Of a DNA stretch of 11,317 nt, positions 1 through 9,058 are shown one piece after another. The DNA comes from Synechococcus sp. GFB01 (GTDB lineage Bacteria > Cyanobacteriota > Cyanobacteriia > PCC-6307 > Cyanobiaceae), in the NCBI RefSeq assembly GCF_001039265.1, contig NZ_LFEK01000002.1, forward strand, positions 65,476-76,792, read 5' to 3'. The notes beneath the pieces were generated by a model that made no database searches, was not told the origin of the DNA, and saw nothing but the letters and a program-made list of their open reading frames with translations. The position numbers and the translations under genes were made by a program. Position 1 is the stretch's first letter; every line of letters begins with the position of its first letter.

Positions 1-114
1 GGGGCCGGTGGAGCCGATGTACATGCCGGGCCGCTTGCGCACCGGCTCCAGGCCTTCCAGCACCTGGATCTGCTCGGCTCCGTAAGCAGCCTGAACTTTG
101 GTGGCTTCGCTCAT
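1..114 (-). CDS. gyrB: DNA gyrase subunit B, N-terminal 38 residues (gene runs off the left edge)
   Basis: GyrB is the ATPase subunit of DNA gyrase, which introduces negative supercoils in the cytoplasm. Only the start is here: an ATG at 114-112 opens a frame running off the window after exactly 38 codons. The peptide begins [19 protein letters not shown] and continues with the family's [16 protein letters not shown] block (residues about 19-34), the conserved start of the GHKL ATPase domain. This block is strongly diagnostic of type II topoisomerase B subunits; gyrB rather than parE is chosen because cyanobacteria of this group normally carry gyrase and because of the miaA-infC neighbourhood. 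It is divergent from miaA. No Shine-Dalgarno sequence precedes the ATG. Two inverted repeats lie just upstream and may be regulatory. Confidence 0.93.
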   Translation of the reverse strand, partial: MSEATKVQAAYGAEQIQVLEGLEPVRKRPGMYIGSTGP

Positions 115-233
115 GTACGGGTGTGTGGCGAGCTCGGGCCGAGCTCAAGCCCTCTCCCGGAGGGCAGTTTACCACCGGCTGCCGGGGAGGCCCGGCCCCG
201 CGCAACGGCTTGACGCACTGGCAGGGTGGAGGG
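115..233. promoter_or_regulatory. gyrB/miaA divergent intergenic region with two inverted repeats
   Basis: This 119-base spacer between the divergent starts of gyrB and miaA holds a 17-nt palindrome at 130-146 (GAGCTCGG, one G, CCGAGCTC) and, two bases further on, a 6-bp inverted repeat with a 5-nt loop at 149-165 (GCCCTC/GAGGGC). Both lie 16-51 bases upstream of the gyrB ATG. A possible gyrB -10 element on the minus strand is TAAACT at 171-166. It would start transcription near 159, placing the 17-nt palindrome in the 5' leader and the second repeat across the start point. No convincing -35 is seen. Whether these are operators, leader hairpins or chance cannot be decided here. Confidence 0.4.
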
Positions 234-1141
234 ATGGCGCCCCGCAACCGCTGCTGATCGTGCTGCTGGGCCCCACCGCCAGCGGCAAGACCGACCTGGC
301 CATCGAACTGGCCGAAGCCCTCGACCTGGCCGTGCTCAACGTTGACTCGCGCCAGCTGTATCGGCGGATGGACGTGGGCACCGCCAAGCCCACCCCGGCG
401 CAGCGGCAGCGGGTGCGCCACGAACTGCTCGATCTGCGCGATCCCGACCAGCCGATCAACCTGCAGGAGTTCCGCGCCATCGCCGAGCCGCTGATCGCGC
501 GGGAGCTGGATCGTCGGGGGCTCGCCCTGCTGGCGGGCGGCAGCGGGCTCTATCTCAAGGCCCTCAGCCACGGTCTGGAGCCACCGGCGGTGCCCCCCCA
601 GCCGGCTCTGCGCGCCCAGCTCGCGGCCCTGGGGCAGCCCACCTGCCACCAGCTGCTGGCCGCTGCGGATCCGCTCGCCGCGGGTCGCATCGCCCCGGCC
701 GACGCGGTACGCACCCAGCGGGCCCTGGAGGTGCTCTATGCCACCGGCCGCCCGCTCAGCGCTCAGCAGGGCTGCAGTCCGCCCCCCTGGCGGGTGCTGG
801 AGCTGGGCCTGGATCCGGCGGACCTGCGCCACCGCATCCGCCGCCGCACCCGCAGCCTCTACGACGAGGGCCTGGTGGAGGAAACCGCCGCGCTGATCGA
901 GCGTTACGGAACCGATCTGCCCCTGCTGGGCACGATCGGCTACGCCGAGGCCGCCCGGCTGCTCGCGGGCGAGCTGGAGCGCGACGCGGCCGTGAGCCTG
1001 AGCGAGCAGCGCACCCGCCAGTTCGCCAAGCGCCAGCGCACCTGGTTCCGCCGCCAGCACCGGCCCGAGTGGCTCAGCGGGGACACCACGACCCGGCAGC
1101 GGGATCAGGCCTTGCAGGCGGTGCAGCGCGTTCTAGGGTGA
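234..1141 (+). CDS. miaA: tRNA dimethylallyltransferase (tRNA A37 isopentenyl transferase)
   Basis: MiaA transfers the dimethylallyl group of DMAPP to N6 of adenosine 37 in tRNAs that read codons beginning with U. Visible are the P-loop GPTASGKT (about residues 13-20), the catalytic-site block [17 protein letters not shown] (38-54), [10 protein letters not shown] (102-111), and the C-terminal GTIGYAEA and [13 protein letters not shown] motifs. The start is uncertain. Read as it stands, the frame is open upstream to ATG 113 or TTG 98, inside or on the opposite-strand gyrB start, giving 40-odd residues unlike the family. ATG 234 is out of frame by one base; restoring one C in the CCCC at 240-243 gives [20 protein letters not shown] and a protein of 302 residues, the usual MiaA length. 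Since other genes here lack single bases in the same way, I prefer 234. A purine-rich stretch (GGGTGGAGGG) precedes it. infC follows 35 bases later in the same direction, so co-transcription is possible. Confidence 0.93.
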
Positions 1142-1176
1142 AGTGCTCCCGACTGCCCGACCCTTCGCCGGCCTGA

Positions 1177-1802
1177 ATGCCTCCTCGTCCTCGTTTTGAC
1201 CGCCGTGCTCCCGTTCGGGAGCTGCCCAACATCAACGACCGCATCAGTTACCCCAATCTGCGGGTGGTCGATGCCGACGCAGTCAGCTCGGGGTGATCAC
1301 CCGGGAGGCGGCCCTGGAGGTGGCCCGCGATCGCGAGCTCGATCTGGTGCTGGTGAGCGAGAAGGCCGATCCGCCGGTGTGCCGGATCATGGATTACGGC
1401 AAATACAAATTCGAGCAGGAGAAGAAGGCCAAGGAGGCCAAGAAGAAGTCGCATCAGACCGAGGTGAAGGAGGTCAAGATGCGCTACAAGATCGATCAGC
1501 ACGACTACGACGTGCGCATCGGCCAGGCCTCCCGTTTCCTCAAGGCCGGCGACAAGGTGAAGTGCACCGTGATCTTCCGCGGCCGTGAGATCCAGCACAC
1601 CGCACTGGCCGAGGTGCTGCTGATGCGGATCGCCAAGGACCTCGAGGAGGCGGCCGAGATCCAGCAGCCGCCCAAGCGGGAGGGCCGAAACATGATCATG
1701 TTCCTGAGCCCCCGCAAGGCCGCCGCCCCCAAAGGGGGCGGCGGCAAGCCGAGAGCGGCGGCGCCCAAGCCTTCGGCCGAGGCAGCCACGGCCGAAGGCT
1801 GA
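1177..1802 (+). CDS. infC: Translation initiation factor IF-3 (one apparent frameshift near 1279)
   Basis: IF-3 binds the 30S ribosomal subunit, keeps it apart from 50S and checks start-codon pairing. ATG 1177 opens [20 protein letters not shown], then the frame hits TGA at 1291-1293. Restoring one G near 1279 (GACGC to GACGGC) joins it to [17 protein letters not shown] and yields a continuous 208-residue protein. In that protein the N-domain is about 17-78 (with [17 protein letters not shown]), the lysine-rich linker about 79-95, and the C-domain about 96-178 ([33 protein letters not shown]). A 28-residue Ala/Lys/Gly/Pro tail (181-208) lies beyond the E. coli-length core. The gene uses ATG rather than the rare AUU start known from enteric infC, and no clear Shine-Dalgarno is seen. 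Two perfect hairpins sit in the tail coding region, the last reaching into the stop codon. Confidence 0.95.
1719..1745 (+). repeat. Perfect 12-bp hairpin with AAA loop inside the infC tail
   Basis: GCCGCCGCCCCC at 1719-1730 pairs perfectly with GGGGGCGGCGGC at 1734-1745 around an AAA loop. It encodes the Ala-Ala-Ala-Pro-Lys-Gly-Gly-Gly-Gly part of IF-3. A run of GCC alanine codons followed by GGC/GGG glycine codons is self-complementary by nature, so the hairpin may be only a by-product of the tail's composition, although as RNA it would be very stable. Confidence 0.75.
1768..1800. terminator. Perfect 12-bp stem-loop at the infC stop codon, possible bidirectional terminator
   Basis: AGCCTTCGGCCG at 1768-1779 pairs perfectly with CGGCCGAAGGCT at 1789-1800, leaving a 9-nt loop; the last stem base is the T of the infC TGA. 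It sits 12 bases before the stop codon of the convergent hydrolase gene, the expected place for a shared terminator. No T-run follows on either strand, so it is not a classical intrinsic terminator; it could also protect the 3' end of the infC mRNA or slow the ribosome at termination. The structure is certain from the sequence, the role is inferred. Confidence 0.5.
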
Positions 1803-1811
1803 GCAGCGCGA

Positions 1812-2555
1812 TCAGAGCCGCCGCCTGAACAGTTCGAGCATCGCCTGCCAGGCGGCCGCAGCCGCGAGCGGGCGGTGGGCGGCACGGGCCTCGCACATGA
1901 AACCGTGGCCGGCTCCCGGCAGCATCAGCAGCCGGTGGGGCGGCTCCAGAGCGTTCCGAATTGCCGCCAGCTCTTCGGGCGGCATCAGCGGATCCTGATC
2001 GCCACAGACGCAGAGCAGTTCACCGGCGATCCCGGGCACCACCGTGAGCGTGGCAGGTCCGCCGCCGGGGCGATCGGTGGACACCCGGGCGCCGTAGCAG
2101 TCGCAGGTGGCGGCGACGCCGGGCAGGGTGGCGGCCAGCATCGCCAGGTGGCCGCCGAAGCAGAACCCCAGGCAGCCCACCGGCCGCCCCTCGAGACCGG
2201 GCTGGCTCTGCAGCCAGGCGATGGCGGCTGCGGCATCGCGGAGGAAGGCATCGGCCGTGAGCCGATCCCGATGGCGGCGGCCCTCCGCCAGGGAGGCCTC
2301 GTCGTAGCCCAGCTCCAGGGCCGGGGCGGTGCGCCAGAAGATCGGCCAGGCCAGGGCAGCGAAGCCCTCGCTGGCGAGACGATCCGCCACGCCGCGCACC
2401 CAGGCGTTGACACCGAACACCTCCGGCAGCACGAGCACGGCCGCCCGCGGCGGCCGCTCGGGCGGCAGAGCCCACCAGCAGCGCACCCCAGGCTGCGGCT
2501 CGATCCAGCGGGAGGAACAAGGGGCCATGGGGGCGGCGTCGGCCGGCTCAGCCAT
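1812..2555 (-). CDS. Dienelactone hydrolase family protein (alpha/beta hydrolase)
   Basis: Members of the dienelactone hydrolase family are cytoplasmic alpha/beta-hydrolases with a Cys-Asp-His triad; the classic enzyme opens dienelactones in chlorocatechol breakdown, but cyanobacterial members have no established substrate and none is claimed. From ATG 2555 the protein is 247 residues, close to the family's usual length. The nucleophile elbow is GFCFGG with Cys132, the acid is Asp188 in CGDQDPLMP, and the base is His217 in GAGHGF. The conserved Glu45 in LPEVFGVN is also present. The frame extends upstream to 2618, but the extra residues are basic and unlike the family and would run into the plmA promoter region, so ATG 2555 was chosen; ATG 2528 is also possible. 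It is convergent with infC (9-base gap) and divergent from plmA. Confidence 0.88.
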   Translation of the reverse strand: MAEPADAAPMAPCSSRWIEPQPGVRCWWALPPERPPRAAVLVLPEVFGVNAWVRGVADRLASEGFAALAWPIFWRTAPALELGYDEASLAEGRRHRDRLTADAFLRDAAAAIAWLQSQPGLEGRPVGCLGFCFGGHLAMLAATLPGVAATCDCYGARVSTDRPGGGPATLTVVPGIAGELLCVCGDQDPLMPPEELAAIRNALEPPHRLLMLPGAGHGFMCEARAAHRPLAAAAAWQAMLELFRRRL

Positions 2556-2638
2556 TTTGAGGCGGCTTCGGCAGCGGGGATTGTGCGCCCAGCGGACGGT
2601 CCGTAAGGTGGCCAGCAAAGCAATTGGCCCACTCCGGC
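2556..2638. promoter_or_regulatory. Divergent promoter region between the hydrolase and plmA, with palindromes
   Basis: Both divergent genes must start in these 83 bases. The 11-nt palindrome CGGAC-G-GTCCG lies at 2593-2603. A second inverted repeat, GGCCA at 2610-2614 with TGGCC at 2625-2629 (10-base spacer), lies across the alternative TTG start of plmA. GntR-family regulators often bind short palindromes in their own promoters, so self-regulation and control of the hydrolase are possible. Arms this short arise easily by chance in GC-rich DNA. No clear -10/-35 pair is visible. Confidence 0.3.
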
Positions 2639-3628
2639 GTGCGGTTTCACATCCAGCAGGAAAGCGACATACCGGCGTCGACCCAGCTGTACAACCAGAT
2701 CTGCTTCGCCATCGCCGCCCGGCACTACCCGCCGGGCCATCGCCTGCCGAGCACCCGCCAGCTGGCCATGCAGACGGGGCTGCACCGCAACACGATCAGC
2801 AAGGTGTATCGCCAGCTGGAGACCGACGGGGTGGTCGAAGCCCTGGCCGGCTCCGGCATCTATGTGCGCGACCGGCTGAAGCCGCGCGAGAGCCAGATCG
2901 TTCCCGGCCCCCGCGGCAAGGTGCAGCCCGATCTGGATCGGCAGGTGCGCCAGAGCATCGATGGGCTGCTGCAGGCGGGCTGCACGCTGCAGCAGGCCCG
3001 CGATCTGCTCACGCGGGAGATCGACTGGCGGCTGCGCTGCGGCGCCCGCGTGCTGGTGAGCACCCCCCGCGAGGACCTCGGTGCCTCCCTTCTCATCGCC
3101 GAGGAGCTGGCGCCGAACCTTGAGGTGCCGGTGGAGGTGGTGCCGATGGAGGAGCTGGAGGGGGTGCTGGAGGCGGGCAACAACGGCACGGTGGTCACCA
3201 GCCGCTACTTCCTCCAGCCCGTGGAGGAGATCGCCAAGCGCCACGGTGTGCGTGCGGTGCCGGTGGACCTCAACGACTTCCGGCATGAGCTCGATCTGCT
3301 CAAGGAGCTGCGGGCCGGCAGCTGCGTGGGGCTGGTGAGCATCAGCCCGGGCATCCTGCGGGCCGCAGAGGTGATCCTGCACAGCATGCGCGGCAACGAC
3401 CTGCTGGTGATGACCGCCAATCCCGACACGGGCAGCCGGTTGCTGGCTCTGCTGCGGGCCGCCAGCCACGTGCTCTGCGACAGACCCAGCCTGCCCCTGG
3501 TGGAGCAGAGCCTGCGGCAGAACCGGGCCCAGCTGATGCGGCTGCCGGTGGTGCACTGCGCCCGCAGCTACCTGGGCAGTGCCACCATCGACCAGCTCCG
3601 CAAGGAGATCGGCCTGGTGGTGGGCTGA
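2639..3628 (+). CDS. plmA: GntR-family transcriptional regulator, probably PlmA
   Basis: PlmA is a GntR-type regulator found across cyanobacteria, named for plasmid maintenance in Anabaena and reported to bind the PII-PipX nitrogen-signalling complex. The N-terminal winged helix-turn-helix spans about residues 11-78: IPASTQLYNQI, then LPSTRQLAMQTGLHRNTISKVYRQLE as the recognition region, then GSGIYVRD as the wing. The remaining 250 residues are a long effector/dimer domain without an aminotransferase fold signature, so this is not the MocR type. Length is 329 residues from GTG 2639, chosen because the family typically begins (M)RFHIQQESDIP; TTG 2624 would add five residues. I recognise the overall sequence as the conserved single GntR protein of picocyanobacteria; the name plmA is an assignment from memory. 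No ligand is evident. tRNA-Gly lies 16 bases downstream on the opposite strand. Confidence 0.85.
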   Translation: MRFHIQQESDIPASTQLYNQICFAIAARHYPPGHRLPSTRQLAMQTGLHRNTISKVYRQLETDGVVEALAGSGIYVRDRLKPRESQIVPGPRGKVQPDLDRQVRQSIDGLLQAGCTLQQARDLLTREIDWRLRCGARVLVSTPREDLGASLLIAEELAPNLEVPVEVVPMEELEGVLEAGNNGTVVTSRYFLQPVEEIAKRHGVRAVPVDLNDFRHELDLLKELRAGSCVGLVSISPGILRAAEVILHSMRGNDLLVMTANPDTGSRLLALLRAASHVLCDRPSLPLVEQSLRQNRAQLMRLPVVHCARSYLGSATIDQLRKEIGLVVG

Positions 3629-3644
3629 ACCCAGGGTTGCTTGA

Positions 3645-3716
3645 AGCGGATGAAGAGATTCGAACTCTCGACCCTCTCCTTGGCAAGGAGATGCTCTACC
3701 ACTGAGCTACATCCGC
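3645..3716 (-). tRNA. tRNA-Gly (anticodon GCC)
   Basis: On the minus strand the sequence folds as a full cloverleaf: a perfect 7-bp acceptor stem (GCGGATG/CATCCGC), D-arm GCTC-AGTGGTA-GAGC, anticodon stem TCTCC/GGAGA around the loop TTGCCAA, a 5-base variable loop, and T-arm GAGAG-TTCGAAT-CTCTT. The anticodon GCC at 3684-3682 reads GGC and GGU. The discriminator is T at 3645 and CCA is not encoded, so it is added after transcription. The gene is single, between plmA and cysE. Confidence 0.97.
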
Positions 3717-3741
3717 AGCCGCCGGCCTCGCCGACTGGTTG

Positions 3742-3771
3742 ATCATGCACGAGGGAGGGCCCCGCGGTCAA
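3742..3771 (-). promoter_or_regulatory. Candidate promoter of tRNA-Gly
   Basis: On the minus strand TTGACC at 3771-3766 matches the -35 consensus in five of six bases and CATGAT at 3747-3742 matches the -10 in four of six, separated by 18 bases. Transcription would begin near 3735, about 19 bases before the tRNA 5' end, leaving a short leader for RNase P to remove. Prediction by eye only. The cysE promoter must lie in the same 84-base gap (3717-3800) on the other strand but is not evident. Confidence 0.35.
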
Positions 3772-3800
3772 ACGCCTGCGACGTCCGCCAGGATGCCTCC

Positions 3801-4559
3801 ATGCTCAAGGCAATGCGCGCCGATCTGGCCATCATCCAGGAGCGTGACCCCGCCGCCCGGGGCACCCTGGAGATCCTGCTCTGCTATCCGGGGCTGCACG
3901 CCCTGGCGCTGCACCGCATCAGCCACCGGCTCTGGCAGCTGCGCTGGCCACTCACGCCGTTGCTGGCCCGCCTGCTGAGCCAGCTGGGACGCTGGCTCAC
4001 CGGGATCGAGATCCACCCCGGAGCAAGCATCGGGCGAGGTGTGTTCATCGACCACGGCATGGGGGTGGTGATCGGCGAGACGGCCGTGGTGGGCGACCAG
4101 TGCCTGCTCTACCAGGGGGTGACCCTGGGAGGCACGGGCAAGGCGCACGGCAAACGCCACCCCACGCTGGCCGAGAACGTGGTGGTGGGCGCCGGCGCCA
4201 AGGTGCTGGGCGCCATCACCGTGGGACCGAACACCCGCATCGGTGCCGGTTCGGTGGTGCTGCGCAACGTGGAGGCCGACAGCACCGTGGTGGGCATCCC
4301 TGGCCGGGTGATCCACCAGAGCGGCGTGCGGGTGGATCCACTGGCCCACTCGGCCCTGCCGGACGCCGAGGCCACCGTGATCCGCAACCTGATGGAGCGG
4401 ATCGATGCCCTCGAGGGTGAACTGGCGCGCACCCAGGCCTGCCTGAGGGAGCTGGCAGCCGGAAGGCCTCTGCAGGAACCCTGCCGCGGCGTGGCCCAGA
4501 ATCTGATGGACCGGGAGATCCTTGAATTTCTCGGCGATAACCCTGGGTCCACTCAGTGA
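3801..4559 (+). CDS. cysE: Serine O-acetyltransferase
   Basis: CysE makes O-acetylserine from serine and acetyl-CoA, the first committed step of cysteine synthesis in the cytoplasm. The 252-residue protein has the helical N-terminal part (about 1-68, with [18 protein letters not shown]), then the left-handed beta-helix of hexapeptide repeats (about 70-168: [81 protein letters not shown]). Expected catalytic residues are present: Asp84-His85 in IDHGMG and His120 in KRHP, plus Asp16 at the serine site. After the barrel a tail of about 80 residues contains a likely helical stretch ([22 protein letters not shown]). ATG 3801 is supported by AGGA at 3790-3793, seven bases upstream, one of the few Shine-Dalgarno-like sites in the window. 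The gene converges on secA with a 16-base gap and no visible terminator. Confidence 0.95.
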   Translation: MLKAMRADLAIIQERDPAARGTLEILLCYPGLHALALHRISHRLWQLRWPLTPLLARLLSQLGRWLTGIEIHPGASIGRGVFIDHGMGVVIGETAVVGDQCLLYQGVTLGGTGKAHGKRHPTLAENVVVGAGAKVLGAITVGPNTRIGAGSVVLRNVEADSTVVGIPGRVIHQSGVRVDPLAHSALPDAEATVIRNLMERIDALEGELARTQACLRELAAGRPLQEPCRGVAQNLMDREILEFLGDNPGSTQ

Positions 4560-4575
4560 ACCAAGTCGTGAATGC

Positions 4576-7453
<2,878 letters not shown>

Positions 7454-7701
7454 GGTGGCGATTACACCAGAGAGATGAGTGCAGCCTACTGAGGCTGCCG
7501 GGTGTGGCCTGGCTGGTGCTGGCGCTACTGTGCCAGGGGATCTCTTGGCGCCGTGACCGTCACCTAGTGCCAGCCCTGCCTGCACCAGAACCCGGTGAGC
7601 CAACCCTGCCGCCAGACAGACCGGTCAGTGCAGTGGCACGAACACCAGATTGTCGACTGGCCGTTCACCGGACGGATGAGTCGCATCCTGCACTTTCACT
7701 C
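7454..7701. other. Gap between secA and the sugar transferase gene; possible secA control region
   Basis: Both flanking genes read on the minus strand, so this 248-base stretch holds the end of the polysaccharide operon and the secA promoter. Close to secA, TGTAAT on the minus strand (7466-7461) resembles a -10 in five of six bases but lies only 7 bases before the ATG and has no good -35. A small hairpin GCAGCC/GGCTGC lies at 7481-7498, and an 11-nt palindrome GTGAC-C-GTCAC at 7553-7563. No terminator with a T-run is seen after the transferase gene. The plus strand of the secA-proximal half may code for a small membrane protein, listed separately. Confidence 0.35.
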
Positions 7702-7797
7702 TCATCGTCCCGCAATCTTCAGCAAGGTCTTGATGGTGCGCAACAGGATCAACAGATCCAGCCAGGTGCTGAAGTGCTTGAGATAAAGAGGTCATAG
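7475..7797 (+). CDS. Possible small single-span membrane protein, divergent from secA (frameshifted, doubtful)
   Basis: I do not recognise this protein. ATG 7475, preceded by purine-rich AGAGAG, opens MSAAY and stops at once (TGA 7490-7492). Restoring one C near 7489, the same kind of loss seen in the surrounding genes, gives MSAAYLRLPG followed by a strongly hydrophobic stretch ([15 protein letters not shown]) and then RRDRH and a Pro-rich segment ([18 protein letters not shown]). This would be a one-span protein with the N-terminus outside by the positive-inside rule. Codons in the first 35 positions mostly end in G or C, like the neighbours; after about 7620 this bias fades. The true 3' end is unclear: the open frame runs to 7797, into the 3' end of the opposite-strand transferase gene, and another shift could end it at 7679. 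It may equally be a chance frame. Confidence 0.25.
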
Positions 7798-9058
7798 GAG
7801 AGCTTGAGCTCGGAATCCTCCACACTGGCGGCATAGGGTGCATTCACCTGGGCCCAGCCGCTTAGCCCCGGACGCATCCAGTGGCGCTTGCGATAGTGGG
7901 GGATGAGGGTCTCCAGGTCATGTTCTAGTTCCGGACGCTCCGGCCGCGGGCCGATCAGGCTCATGTCGCCGCGCAGCACGTTGATCAGCTGGGGCAGTTC
8001 ATCAAGACGTGAGCGCCGCAGCCAGAGCCCCACCCGAGTGATGCGTCGGTCACCCGGAACCGTCCAGATGGCGGGAGCCTGGCACGGCGCCACAGCCATG
8101 GTGCGCAGCTTGAGCATGTTGAACGGCTTGCCCAGCCAGCCGCTGCGTTTCTGCACATAGAACACCGTTCCCAGATCCTCCAGCCAGATCAGCAGTGCCG
8201 CCAGCAGCAGCAGCGGCGACGTGAACAGCAGCAGCAGCAGCGACACAGCCACATCGGCCACCCGCTTGAGCTGGCGCTGGAAGCCGAAAACCGAGTTGAA
8301 GGGGATCTCAGAGAAACTGAGCCAGGGTTCCGGCACGAGAGCCGGAGGCAGCCGCTTGAGGTGGCCCTCCGCCAGGGCCTCGGGCGTTGTGAGGCTGCAG
8401 AGACGCGGATCGCGCCCCTCCAACTCCTCCAGCCACGGAGGATGCGCGGGCTGCTGCTGGTAGGAGGTGGATACCGCCAGCACCACCATCCCGTCGTGTC
8501 GCACCGCCTCCTCGGGCGTCACGCGGCGCGGCATCAGTCGGGTTGGGGTGGATTGCCAGGCCCGCAGGGCCTGCTGAGCCTCGCGCTCAGGCGCTACCAG
8601 CAGTAGCTGCGGCTCCTCAGGCGCAGAGCCCCGCGGTGCAGCGCCACCCGCACCAGCCCTGACCACACCACCACGGGAAGCATCAGGCTGAGTTGGTTGC
8701 TGCGGTAAACCACCCAGACAGCCAGGGGAGGGTTCAGGAGCCAGGTGAGCACGGCCATCACCAGGAGACTGGCTAGCAGCGTCAATCCAAGCCGCTGAAG
8801 CAGCGTCCAGCGGGGCAGACGACGCCACCCAAGCAGCGTGTAGGTGCCAAGTAGCCACCCCATCACCAGATAGGTGGCTAGTGTGGTGACGATCCAGCCC
8901 CCCTGGCCCTGGAACGACAGCCCGCGCAGGTTGATCAGTGCCAGCAGTGCCACCACCAGCCCAAGCAGATCAAGGCAGGCACAGAGCAACAGATCACGGC
9001 GCGGATCCCGCCAGGACATGGGCCTCAACCGGCGATCAGTGGCATTCAGCCGCAGCAT
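7702..9058 (-). CDS. Undecaprenyl-phosphate sugar phosphotransferase (WcaJ/RfbP-type; two apparent frameshifts)
   Basis: Polyprenyl-phosphate hexose-1-phosphate transferases start a polysaccharide repeat by moving sugar-1-phosphate from a nucleotide sugar to undecaprenyl phosphate at the inner membrane. The gene is broken near 8621 (one C lost on the coding strand: ALRPEEPQLLLV expected) and near 7786 (one T lost from a T-run: [17 protein letters not shown] expected). Repaired length is 452 residues, normal for the family. Four membrane segments lie at about 23-43, 54-76, 91-108 and 122-140; a cytoplasmic middle part follows (about 145-255). The catalytic bacterial sugar transferase domain comes last: KRVADVAVS, the membrane-inserted helix at about 268-292, FYVQKRSG, MLKLRTM, the Asp353-Glu354 pair in RLDELPQLINVLRGDMSLIGPRPE, and MRPGLSGWAQVN. 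Its ATG overlaps the rfbB stop (TGATG). The transferred sugar (glucose, galactose or another) cannot be told. Confidence 0.9.

Noticed and set aside
1327..1334. HIP1 octamer GCGATCGC (also at 5608-5615)
   Set aside because: Only two copies were noticed in 11.3 kb, not far above what GC-rich composition gives by chance. There is no enrichment as in HIP1-rich cyanobacteria.
1985..3556. A 523-codon minus-strand open frame across the hydrolase and plmA genes
   Set aside because: Its translation is His/Ala/Gln/Leu-rich and low-complexity, lacks motifs, and lies opposite two well-supported genes. Such long shadow frames are normal in GC-rich DNA with G/C-ending codons.
7522..7552. Imperfect inverted repeat GGCGC...GCGCC as a terminator after the transferase gene
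   Set aside because: There are only five paired bases around a loop of more than 20, with no T-run; too weak to call.
7625..7843. A 72-codon minus-strand frame over the transferase 3' end
   Set aside because: It is an out-of-frame reading of the transferase C-terminus plus the gap, with no recognisable features.
8198..8243. CAG trinucleotide repeat in the sugar transferase gene
   Set aside because: On the coding strand it is runs of CTG leucine codons in a membrane segment, so it is explained by protein composition.
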